Assembly (NCBI GenBank): GCA_020056155.1
Contig: JAGVII010000907.1
Coordinates: 1-5,726, forward strand
Length of the DNA: 5,726 bases
DNA from: Afipia sp.
Lineage (GTDB): Bacteria > Pseudomonadota > Alphaproteobacteria > Rhizobiales > Xanthobacteraceae
Direction: 5' to 3'
Shown here: piece by piece, positions 1 to 5,726 of the stretch
Position numbering within the stretch: position 1 is the stretch's first letter
How the letters are laid out: the number at the start of each line of letters is the position of its first letter
Made by a program: the position numbers and the translations under genes
Notes under the pieces: generated by a model
What the model saw: the letters and a program-made list of their open reading frames with translations, nothing else
What the model was told of the DNA's origin: nothing
Database searches by the model: none

Positions 1-30
1 AAAAACCAGCATCGGCAAATGCCGACGGTG
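1..30 (-). terminator. Probable rho-independent terminator downstream of tig
   Basis: Read on the minus strand, this stretch forms a stem of about eight pairs (one G-T), then a mismatch and two more pairs, with the arms at 20-30 and 7-17. One G and a run of five T follow, reaching the window edge. The loop is very short (TT, or ATTT if the closing A-T pair opens). Hairpin plus T-run is the form of an intrinsic terminator, and it lies about 215 bases past the tig stop codon in tig orientation, so it probably ends that transcript. The T-run may continue outside the window. Confidence 0.5.
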
Positions 31-148
31 CGCCAGTTGAAGCCGATTCGGCTGGGTCCGCAAAGCAGCGCGGGCGCGCCGCGCCGCTCATTTCGCCGGT
101 ATCCTTAATGCGGTCCAAAAACCTGGCGCACTCAGAACCCTCTGCGTT

Positions 149-231
149 CGTCATTGCGAGGAGCCCTTGCGGCGAAGCAATCCAGTTCTTGCTATCCCAA
201 GCTGGATTGCTTCGCTCCGCTCGCAATGACG
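149..231. repeat. REP-like intergenic palindromic repeat, copy 1
   Basis: This is a long imperfect inverted repeat. Left arm 149-185 (37 nt) and right arm 202-231 (30 nt) share two perfectly complementary 12-base boxes: an outer CGTCATTGCGAG and an inner GAAGCAATCCAG, as read in the left arm. Between the boxes the left arm has 13 bases and the right arm 6, giving an asymmetric internal loop. The terminal loop is 186-201. The same boxes recur at 3395-3475, so this is a dispersed element. From memory, very similar palindromes are common between genes in Bradyrhizobiaceae and some other bacteria. The right arm ends 13 bases from the tig stop codon, so the tig mRNA 3' end would contain this hairpin, which could affect its stability or termination. 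Confidence 0.85.
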
Positions 232-244
232 GCGAAGCCACGCC

Positions 245-1603
245 TCAGGCCGCGGTCTTGTCTTCTTCTTCCTTGAGCAGATCGTCGCGCGTGACCTTCT
301 TCTCGGTCACGTTGGCGAGTTCGAGAATGAAGTCGACGACCTTGTCCTCGTAGATCGGCGCGCGAAGCTGGGCCAGCGCGTTCGGATTGCTGCGATAGAA
401 ATCCCAGACTTCCTTTTCACGGCCCGGCGACTGGCGCGCGCGGTCGATCAGCGCGCGGCTGACTTCATCGTCGGTGACGGTGATCTTGTTCTTCTCGCCG
501 ATCTCGGAGAGCACGAGGCCGAGACGAACGCGGCGATCCGCGATCTTCTGGTATTCGTCCTTGGCCTTCTCCTCGGTGGTGTCCTCGTCGGCGAAGCTCT
601 TGCCGGTCGATTCCATCTCGGCCTGGATCGAATTCCACATCAGCTTGAATTCTTCCTCCACCAGAGACGGCGGCGGATCGAACTTGTGCGCCTCGTCGAG
701 CTTGTCGAGCAGGATGCGCTTGACGCGCTGGCGCGACGCGCCGGCGAATTCAGCCACCAGACGCTCGCGCATGGCTTCCTTCAGCTTGTCGAGCGATTCC
801 ATGCCGAGGTTCTTGGCGAACTCGTCATCGACCTTCGACTCCTGCGGCGCCTCGATCAGGCTCGCGGTGGTCTCGAACTCGGCATCCTTGCCGGCGAGGT
901 TCGGCGCGGCATAGTTCTTCGGGAACGAGGCCTTCACGTTGCGGGTCTCGCCCGAGGCAATTCCGATCAGCTGGTCTTCGAAGCCCGGAATGAACGTGCC
1001 CGAACCGATCACGACCTGAATGTTCTCGCCGGTGCCGCCGTCGAACAGCTCGCCGTCGATGGAGCCCTTGAAGGCAACGGTGACGCGATCGCCCTTCTCG
1101 GCCTTCGCGCCTTCGGCCTTCGCCTCATAAGGGCGGCTCTGGTCGGCAATGCGCTTCAGCGCTTCCTCGACGTCGGCGTCGGTGACGTCCGCCACCGGCT
1201 TCTCGACATTGAAGCTCTTGAAGTCAGCCAGTTCGATGGCCGGCACGACTTCGATGGCGACCGAATAGTTGAGGTCCGACTTGCCCGCGAGGATATCCTC
1301 GATTTCCTTTTCCTCGGTCGGCATCGTGACCTTGGGCTCGGTGGCGAGACGGAAACCACGCTCGGTGAAAATCCCGGCGTTGGTATCGCGAATCAACTGC
1401 TCGACGGTCTCGGCGGCAACCGAGCGGCCGTAGACCTTCTTGAGATGGGCGACAGGAACCTTGCCGGGACGAAAACCGTTCAGCCGAACCTTGTCCTTCA
1501 TGTCGACAAGACGGGCATCCACCTTGGCATCGATATCCGACGCGGGAACGCTGACCTTGAACTCGTGCTTCAATCCCTCGGCGAGGGTTTCGGTAACCTG
1601 CAT
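245..1603 (-). CDS. tig: Trigger factor, ribosome-associated chaperone and peptidyl-prolyl isomerase
   Basis: Trigger factor binds the ribosome near the exit tunnel and shields nascent chains; it also has FKBP-type prolyl isomerase activity. The 452-residue product matches the family length. The N-terminal ribosome-binding domain (about 1-130) carries the signature GFRPGKVP at 43-50, which corresponds to the GFRxGK loop that docks on ribosomal protein L23. The FKBP-like domain is at about 165-250, with [17 protein letters not shown] and then [15 protein letters not shown]. The remainder (about 255-430) is the helical C-terminal substrate-binding domain, and the tail is acidic and lysine-rich ([11 protein letters not shown]). 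The ATG start is preceded by a purine-rich GGAAGAAG about nine bases upstream, a good Shine-Dalgarno. In alphaproteobacteria tig is commonly followed by clpP-clpX-lon, which would lie beyond position 1. Large open frames on the opposite strand here are codon-bias shadows. Confidence 0.97.
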   Translation of the reverse strand: MQVTETLAEGLKHEFKVSVPASDIDAKVDARLVDMKDKVRLNGFRPGKVPVAHLKKVYGRSVAAETVEQLIRDTNAGIFTERGFRLATEPKVTMPTEEKEIEDILAGKSDLNYSVAIEVVPAIELADFKSFNVEKPVADVTDADVEEALKRIADQSRPYEAKAEGAKAEKGDRVTVAFKGSIDGELFDGGTGENIQVVIGSGTFIPGFEDQLIGIASGETRNVKASFPKNYAAPNLAGKDAEFETTASLIEAPQESKVDDEFAKNLGMESLDKLKEAMRERLVAEFAGASRQRVKRILLDKLDEAHKFDPPPSLVEEEFKLMWNSIQAEMESTGKSFADEDTTEEKAKDEYQKIADRRVRLGLVLSEIGEKNKITVTDDEVSRALIDRARQSPGREKEVWDFYRSNPNALAQLRAPIYEDKVVDFILELANVTEKKVTRDDLLKEEEDKTAA

Positions 1604-1625
1604 GGCGTCAATCTTCTTCCGGCTT

Positions 1626-1644
1626 GACCCGGCGCGGCCGGGTC
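1626..1644 (-). promoter_or_regulatory. Strong hairpin in the tig 5' leader
   Basis: This is a perfect 8-bp inverted repeat (GACCCGGC, loop of 3, GCCGGGTC), almost all G-C pairs. On the minus strand it ends about five bases before the GGAAGAAG ribosome binding site of tig. No T-run follows on either strand, so it does not look like an intrinsic terminator for the upstream tRNA. In the tig mRNA it would be a stable stem just 5' of the ribosome landing site, which may affect translation or protect the 5' end. The structure is read from sequence; a regulatory role is inference. Confidence 0.45.
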
Positions 1645-1770
1645 GTTGTCAATCTGTTGGATACAAACCATTCGGCAGCGGAGCCGTTCGGAATGCATCG
1701 GTGGCGCGGCGGACACGTTCCCGCGGGGGACGTCTCCTCCAGAATGTCTTGCGCAAACGAAGATCGCGCT

Positions 1771-1855
1771 TGGTGCGGGCGGAGGGACTCGAACCCCCAC
1801 AACTTTCGTCACTGGAACCTAAACCCAGCGCGTCTACCAGTTCCGCCACGCCCGC
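1771..1855 (-). tRNA. tRNA-Leu (anticodon UAG)
   Basis: The minus strand folds as a complete 85-nt class II tRNA. The acceptor stem GCGGGCG pairs with CGCCCGC, followed by discriminator A and an encoded CCA (1771-1773). The D-arm contains TGGCGGAACTGGTAGACGC, typical of tRNA-Leu. The anticodon stem CTGGG/TCCAG encloses loop TTTAGGT, giving anticodon TAG, as in E. coli tRNA-Leu(UAG), for reading CUN codons. A long variable arm follows, then a T-arm with loop TTCGAGT. It lies 167 bases upstream of tig in the same orientation. No clear terminator separates them, so some read-through into tig is possible. Confidence 0.97.
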
Positions 1856-1899
1856 GCAGCGCACAACATCGTCCGGCGGCACAGCCGCGAGCGGCGGGC

Positions 1900-1929
1900 T
1901 TATAACATGAGGCAACTGGTTCGCAGCAA
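1900..1929 (-). promoter_or_regulatory. Candidate promoter for tRNA-Leu
   Basis: On the minus strand a -10-like TTATAA (1900-1905) is preceded, after 18 bases, by TTGCTG (1924-1929), a weak -35 match. The predicted start near 1893 would leave a leader of about 38 bases before the mature tRNA 5' end at 1855, a plausible pre-tRNA. The -10 box is convincing, the -35 only partly. Confidence 0.35.
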
Positions 1930-1989
1930 AAAAATGGCTTTCGCAACGCGGTCTTAGCCCGCGCAGCCGAATTCCGCACAGCGACCAAG

Positions 1990-2009
1990 CACCCGCTGGA
2001 CAGCGGGTG
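1990..2009. promoter_or_regulatory. 20-bp near-perfect palindrome upstream of the pseudo-multicopper oxidase gene
   Basis: Nine-base arms CACCCGCTG and CAGCGGGTG flank a two-base centre (GA). It ends 22 bases before the first ATG of the gene at 2032 and is not followed by a T-run. The symmetry and position fit an operator for a dimeric repressor or a leader hairpin. I recognise no specific regulator family in it. Confidence 0.35.
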
Positions 2010-2031
2010 TGGAAAATGGTCCGCATGGGCC

Positions 2032-3387
2032 ATGAAAAAGGCCATGACAAATCAGGTTTTTTCGCCGTCCAGACGCGCCCTGCTGGCCGGATTGGGAGGG
2101 GCCGCCCTTGCCTCCGGGCTGGGGCTGCCTGCCTTCGTTCAGGGACAAGCATTGGCTCAGGCGGCCAATACCTTGTCCCTGCGGGCGCGGCCCGCGACCG
2201 TAGCGCTGGGGGCGGGCCTGCCGCAGAGCCCGATCTGGGCTCTGGAGACCGTAAATCCAGCGGCCTCGGCTGCGGCCTTGCGATTCAGCAAAGGCGACCT
2301 TGCGGTTACGCTTTCGAATGAACTCCCGGCCCTCATCGTCCTGAACTGGCTCGGAATTGACGGCGCGCAGGCCGCAAGCCCGCTCACGGGACAGGCACCG
2401 ATCCCGCCGGGCGGCCGCGTCTCGTTCACCCTGCCCCTGCGCCAGGCCGGGACGCTACTGGTCAACGCCCAACTTCTCGGCGGCACCGCCGACCGGCCCG
2501 TGTCGGCCCGCGCCCTCATCGTCGAGGACAGCCCGCCGGTTCCGGCCGACCGCGACGAGGTGCTGCTGATCGAGGAATGGCGCGTGAAGGCCGACGGCAG
2601 CGCCCTTGCGCCGGGAAGCAACCCCGACGGCACCAAGGTGGCCTACACCGTCAATGGACAACCTCGCCTCGACCTCACCGCCAGGGTCAACGAACGGCTG
2701 CGCCTGCGCTTCATCAACGGCTGCGCGCGCTCGCCCCTCGGCCTGCGGATCGAAAACCATGACGTGCGCGTCATGGCGATCGACAGTCAGCCGTCCGAAC
2801 CCTTCCCCGCGCGCGACGGCCAGCTTGTGCTGGCGCCCGGATCGCGGGTCGATGTCCTGATCGACGCCACGCGCGCGCCGGGCACCGTCTCGCCGATCGT
2901 GCTGCACGACGGCACCGGACCCCGGACCATCGCGCAACTGACGATGTCGAACGATGCGCCGGCCCGCGCCGCGCCGTTGCCGCCCGCGGCCGCGCTTCCC
3001 TCCGGCAACCTGCCCGCGCGTCTCGACCTCAAGAACGCGCTCCGCACCGACCTCTCGCTCGATCCGACCGCGCAGTGGATCGCGCCGGTGAAGTTCGAAG
3101 CCGCGACAGCGCCCGCCTATCGCGTCAAGCGCGGACGTACCGTCGTGATGGCGATTACAAATCCAACCACGGCACCGGCCGTGTTCCGCCTGCACGGCCA
3201 TCACTTCCGGCTGCTCGACCGGCTGGATGACGGCTGGAAGCCGTTCTGGCTCGATACGCTGATCGTGGACAAGGGCCAGACCCAGCGCATCGCATTCCTT
3301 GCCGAATACACCGGGCGCTGGCTGATGGAAGCGACCGCGCTGAACTGGGCCGCGCCGAAACTCTTGCGCAGTTACACGGTGGAGTGA
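2032..3387 (+). CDS. Tat-exported multicopper-oxidase-fold protein lacking copper ligands (FtsP/SufI-like)
   Basis: This 451-residue protein has a twin-arginine signal peptide: SRRALLAG at 13-20, a hydrophobic stretch to about 36, and a likely cleavage after ALA near 42. It should therefore be folded and exported to the periplasm. The cupredoxin layout of multicopper oxidases can be followed: PIPPGGRVSFTLPLRQAGT at 123-141, ALIVEDSPP at 161-169, RLRFING at 224-230, FRLHGHHFRLLD at 385-396, DTLIVDKGQ at 408-416. The copper ligands are mostly gone. HWHG reads NWLG (105-108), the YHSH site reads VNAQ (144-147), HPxHxHGH reads AVFRLHGH (383-390), and HCHxxxH reads EATALNW (433-439). Only His388 of the usual ligands clearly remains. 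Oxidase activity is thus unlikely. E. coli FtsP (SufI) is a copper-free, Tat-exported member of this fold of similar length that stabilises the divisome, so a structural role is possible but unproven. The start could also be the in-frame ATG at 2044; neither has a strong Shine-Dalgarno. It converges on nnr. Confidence 0.88.
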   Translation: MKKAMTNQVFSPSRRALLAGLGGAALASGLGLPAFVQGQALAQAANTLSLRARPATVALGAGLPQSPIWALETVNPAASAAALRFSKGDLAVTLSNELPALIVLNWLGIDGAQAASPLTGQAPIPPGGRVSFTLPLRQAGTLLVNAQLLGGTADRPVSARALIVEDSPPVPADRDEVLLIEEWRVKADGSALAPGSNPDGTKVAYTVNGQPRLDLTARVNERLRLRFINGCARSPLGLRIENHDVRVMAIDSQPSEPFPARDGQLVLAPGSRVDVLIDATRAPGTVSPIVLHDGTGPRTIAQLTMSNDAPARAAPLPPAAALPSGNLPARLDLKNALRTDLSLDPTAQWIAPVKFEAATAPAYRVKRGRTVVMAITNPTTAPAVFRLHGHHFRLLDRLDDGWKPFWLDTLIVDKGQTQRIAFLAEYTGRWLMEATALNWAAPKLLRSYTVE

Positions 3388-3394
3388 CCAGCAC

Positions 3395-3475
3395 CGTCAT
3401 TGCGAGGAGCGAAGCGACGAAGCAATCCAGTCCTTTTCTGTAGCGCTGGATTGCTTCGCTTCGCTCGCAATGACG
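3395..3475. repeat. REP-like intergenic palindromic repeat, copy 2
   Basis: This is a second copy of the palindrome at 149-231, in the same plus-strand orientation. Left arm 3395-3430 (36 nt) and right arm 3446-3475 (30 nt) carry the same two 12-base boxes. The middle of the left arm reads GAG-CGAAGC-GAC against CGAAGC in the right arm, so the arms pair along the full 30 bp with a three-base bulge on each side of the central six. The loop is 3431-3445. It starts 7 bases after the stop codon of the plus-strand gene and ends 30 bases before the stop of nnr on the other strand, so it sits between two convergent genes and could act on both transcript ends. Confidence 0.88.
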
Positions 3476-3505
3476 AGCAGAAAACTCGGAACGATAGCAC
3501 TTGCC

Positions 3506-5005
3506 TCAATACGCAATCCCGAGCTCATCGTAGAGATTGCGCAGCACCGCGGGCAACACATCGGGAAGATCGTCCGCAATCAGGCCCGGACCGAACTCCT
3601 GTCCCGCTTCGCCGTGCATCCACGCGCCGATAGAGGCCGCTTCAAAGGCCGGCACACCCTGCGCCAGCATGCCGCCGATGATCCCCGCCAGCACGTCGCC
3701 CGATCCCGCCGTCGCGAGCCACGGCGGCGCATTGGCCGTGATCGCCGCACGGCCGTCCGGCGCGGCGATCACCGTATCGGCGCCCTTCATCAGCACCACC
3801 GCGCCTGACTGGACAGCAGCTAGCCGCGTTCGTTCAAGCTTTGATGCATGTGGATAACTGGACTGGAACCCGCTGAACAGGCGCCTGAATTCACCCGTAT
3901 GCGGTGTGAGGATAACCTGTGGATCGTCATGCTTTCTGATCTCGGCAAAGAGCGCCTCGGGATCGTCGGTAAAGCTCGTCAGCGCATCGGCATCGAGCAC
4001 CACGCTGCGCCGCGCCGACAACGCGGCACGGACCATGTCGCGCGTGCGGTGGCCGATCCCCGCCGCGGGTCCGATCACGCAGGCATTCAACCGCCGGTCG
4101 GTCAGCAACTCGGCGAACTGCTGCGGCGTTTCCGTCTCGCGCACCATCACCGCCGTCAGCGCCGCCGCATTGACGCTGAGCGCATCGCGCCTTGAGGCCA
4201 CGGTGACGAGGCCTGCACCGGCGCGCAGTGCCGCCCGCGCCGCCAGCCGCGCGGCTCCCGTCGAAACCAGATCGCCCGACACGACCACCGCATGCCCGCG
4301 CGCGTATTTGTGGCCGTCGGCCTGCGGCGACGGAAAGATGTCGGCCCACAGGTCTGGCACATTTTCGAATGTCTTCGGCGCGATCGTATCGAGCACGTCG
4401 GGTTCAATGCCGATGTCGGCCACCTCGGTCTCGCCGCAGTATGCGCGGCCCGGCAACAGCAGGTGCCCCGGCTTGCGGCGGAAGAACGTCACCGTGGCGG
4501 ATGCCTCCACCGCAATGCCCATCACCTCTCCGGTATCGCCGTTGATGCCGCTCGGCAGATCGACGCTGAGGATCGGAACGCCGCTCGCGTTCATCGCCTC
4601 GATCATCGCGTAAGGATCGCCCTTCACCGGCCGATTGAGACCCGCGCCGAACAGCGCGTCGATAATGAGGTTGGGCTGGCCGAGCGCCGCCGGATCGCAG
4701 GGCAACACCTCGCCTTTCCACTCCGCAGCCGCGAGCGCCGCGTCGCCTTTCAGCGTCGCACGGTCGCACAGCAGAACGACCGAGACGTCCCGCCCCTTCG
4801 CCGCAAGCTCGGCCGCCGCAACGAACCCGTCGCCGCCATTGTTGCCGCGCCCGGCCACGACGAGAATTCGTCCGCGTTCCGCCATCGCTTCCGCGGCCAG
4901 AGCAACCGCCTGCCCGGCGCGGCGCATCAGCGCAAAGCCGCTGGTGCCGGCCGTGATCGCAGCCTGGTCGGCGCCTGTCATTTCCGAGACCGTCAGGATT
5001 TCCAT
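3506..5005 (-). CDS. nnr: Bifunctional NAD(P)H-hydrate epimerase / ADP-dependent NAD(P)H-hydrate dehydratase
   Basis: This cytoplasmic enzyme repairs damaged cofactor. The epimerase half interconverts R- and S-NAD(P)HX, and the dehydratase half turns S-NAD(P)HX back into NAD(P)H using ADP. The 499-residue fused form matches E. coli Nnr (YjeF). The N-terminal YjeF_N domain (about 1-215) has GRGNNGGDGF at 52-61, IIDALFGAGL at 114-123 with Asp116, and VDLPSGINGDTG at 148-159. The C-terminal ribokinase-like dehydratase domain (about 225-495) has GHKYARG at 231-237, VLDADAL at 336-342, LTPHTGEFRRL at 366-376, LMKGADTV at 405-412 and GSGDVLAG at 434-441 with the expected catalytic Asp437. All key motifs are intact. 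The ATG start fits the family N-terminus, although its Shine-Dalgarno is weak. The gene is divergent from glnB and convergent with the exported protein gene. Confidence 0.96.
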   Translation of the reverse strand: MEILTVSEMTGADQAAITAGTSGFALMRRAGQAVALAAEAMAERGRILVVAGRGNNGGDGFVAAAELAAKGRDVSVVLLCDRATLKGDAALAAAEWKGEVLPCDPAALGQPNLIIDALFGAGLNRPVKGDPYAMIEAMNASGVPILSVDLPSGINGDTGEVMGIAVEASATVTFFRRKPGHLLLPGRAYCGETEVADIGIEPDVLDTIAPKTFENVPDLWADIFPSPQADGHKYARGHAVVVSGDLVSTGAARLAARAALRAGAGLVTVASRRDALSVNAAALTAVMVRETETPQQFAELLTDRRLNACVIGPAAGIGHRTRDMVRAALSARRSVVLDADALTSFTDDPEALFAEIRKHDDPQVILTPHTGEFRRLFSGFQSSYPHASKLERTRLAAVQSGAVVLMKGADTVIAAPDGRAAITANAPPWLATAGSGDVLAGIIGGMLAQGVPAFEAASIGAWMHGEAGQEFGPGLIADDLPDVLPAVLRNLYDELGIAY

Positions 5006-5041
5006 TTCGCCGCCCGCCTGTTCGCTTCGCCTTATCCTGAG

Positions 5042-5056
5042 GCACTCTGATGGGGA
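5042..5056 (+). promoter_or_regulatory. Possible NtrC (GlnG) binding site
   Basis: The sequence GCACT-N5-GGGGA matches 8 of 10 defined bases of the enteric NtrC dyad GCACT-N5-GGTGC. It lies about 165-180 bases upstream of the predicted sigma-54 transcription start, within the usual range for NtrC enhancers. The right half-site is poor, and one such match could arise by chance. It is offered because a sigma-54 promoter at glnB calls for an enhancer site. Confidence 0.25.
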
Positions 5057-5061
5057 GAGCC

Positions 5062-5089
5062 GGAATACATCAGTCTATTTTTTGTGCAA
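5062..5089 (-). promoter_or_regulatory. Weak candidate promoter for nnr
   Basis: On the minus strand TTGCAC (5084-5089) is followed after 16 bases by TATTCC (5062-5067). The -35 box is good and the -10 box is poor. A start near 5055 would give nnr a leader of about 50 bases. No better candidate was seen within 100 bases of the nnr start. Confidence 0.22.
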
Positions 5090-5118
5090 TTGCCTAATTG
5101 ATAGCCTTCCACTGTGGC

Positions 5119-5149
5119 GGCATTAGCCGCACAAGGAGGCAATAGCCGC
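5119..5149 (+). repeat. 12-bp direct repeat upstream of the glnB sigma-54 promoter
   Basis: GGCATTAGCCGC (5119-5130) and GGCAATAGCCGC (5138-5149) differ at one base and are 19 bases apart, close to two helical turns. The first copy also lies in a small dyad, GCGGC-ATTA-GCCGC (5117-5130). The pair sits about 45-75 bases upstream of the -24 element. This suggests tandem binding of a regulator or a bending protein on one face of the DNA, but I cannot assign it to a known factor. Confidence 0.45.
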
Positions 5150-5192
5150 TTTAACAGGATGATATCGTTGCTCAATTCAACGTCTTAATAAA

Positions 5193-5210
5193 TTGGCACA
5201 GACCCTGCTT
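5193..5210 (+). promoter_or_regulatory. Sigma-54 (RpoN) promoter for glnB
   Basis: TTGGCACA-GACC-CTGCT matches the sigma-54 consensus YTGGCACG-N4-TTGCW at all but two positions. The invariant GG (5195-5196) and GC (5207-5208) are separated by exactly 10 bases. Predicted transcription starts near 5220, about 170 bases before the glnB start codon. Sigma-54 promoters need an enhancer protein. At glnB this is expected to be NtrC, activating when nitrogen is scarce, as has been reported for Bradyrhizobium japonicum glnB, which has tandem promoters with one under NtrC control. I found no convincing housekeeping promoter to match the second. Confidence 0.8.
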
Positions 5211-5325
5211 TTAGGGGGAGGCTTTCGGACTGTCTCGCGCGCCTGCGGATGCACATGGGCGTGACTTTCATTTCCGGGTTGTTCACCTGCCCGCGGCGAT
5301 GATGCCGACAGACGAACCGACGTGA

Positions 5326-5726
<401 letters not shown>

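Noticed and set aside
108..353. 81-codon plus-strand frame at the left end
   Set aside because: It runs through the palindromic repeat and into the antisense of tig; it is not a plausible gene.
686..1627. 313-codon plus-strand open frame opposite tig
   Set aside because: It is antisense to an unmistakable trigger factor gene, has low-complexity composition typical of a GC-rich shadow frame, and has no recognisable domain.
1647..1652. TTGACA on the minus strand as a -35 box for tig
   Set aside because: The expected -10 position falls in the GC-rich hairpin and has no TATAAT-like sequence.
1715..1733. Inverted repeat downstream of tRNA-Leu as its terminator
   Set aside because: The stem has a mismatch and no T-run follows, so an intrinsic terminator is not supported.
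1771..2031. tRNA-Leu as an integration site for a mobile element
   Set aside because: There is no integrase gene and no duplicated tRNA 3' end in the window, and the neighbouring accessory-looking gene is on the 5' side of the tRNA.
2455..3204. 249-codon minus-strand open frame opposite the exported protein gene
   Set aside because: It is a shadow of the well-supported plus-strand frame, with no motif or ribosome binding site.
4292..5050. 252-codon plus-strand open frame opposite nnr
   Set aside because: It is antisense to the intact nnr gene, is arginine- and histidine-rich shadow translation, and has no family motif.
5249..5302. 17-codon frame in the glnB leader as a leader peptide
   Set aside because: The nearest purine-rich site is about 28 bases upstream, there is no run of regulatory codons, and the length is within chance.

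Overview
The window looks like chromosomal DNA of a GC-rich alphaproteobacterium, most likely Nitrobacteraceae/Bradyrhizobiaceae (Bradyrhizobium, Rhodopseudomonas, Nitrobacter or Afipia type). This rests on the GlnB sequence, a tRNA-Leu beside tig, nnr divergent from glnB, and an intergenic palindrome that I associate with these genomes. The genus is an inference, because no search could be run.

Layout, left to right. Positions 1-244 are non-coding: a probable rho-independent terminator on the minus strand at the window edge, and a palindromic repeat that stops 13 bases short of the tig stop codon. Trigger factor (tig) is on the minus strand at 245-1603, with a strong hairpin just before its ribosome binding site. 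A tRNA-Leu(UAG) with encoded CCA lies on the minus strand at 1771-1855. On the plus strand at 2032-3387 is a Tat-exported protein with a multicopper-oxidase fold that has lost nearly all copper ligands. A second copy of the palindromic repeat lies in the convergent gap that follows. The fused NAD(P)H-hydrate epimerase/dehydratase gene (nnr) is on the minus strand at 3506-5005. A 386-base divergent intergenic region carries a well-formed sigma-54 promoter. The plus-strand PII gene glnB starts with GTG at 5392 and is cut by the window end in what should be its last residue codon.

The genes are mostly separate housekeeping units: protein folding at the ribosome (tig), translation (tRNA-Leu), repair of damaged NAD(P)H (nnr) and nitrogen signalling (glnB, usually followed by glnA in this group). 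The exported pseudo-multicopper oxidase is the least ordinary gene. I see no defence system, CRISPR array, transposase or other clear new system. The best leads are the copper-ligand loss in the exported protein, the paired palindromic repeats abutting stop codons, and the regulatory architecture upstream of glnB.
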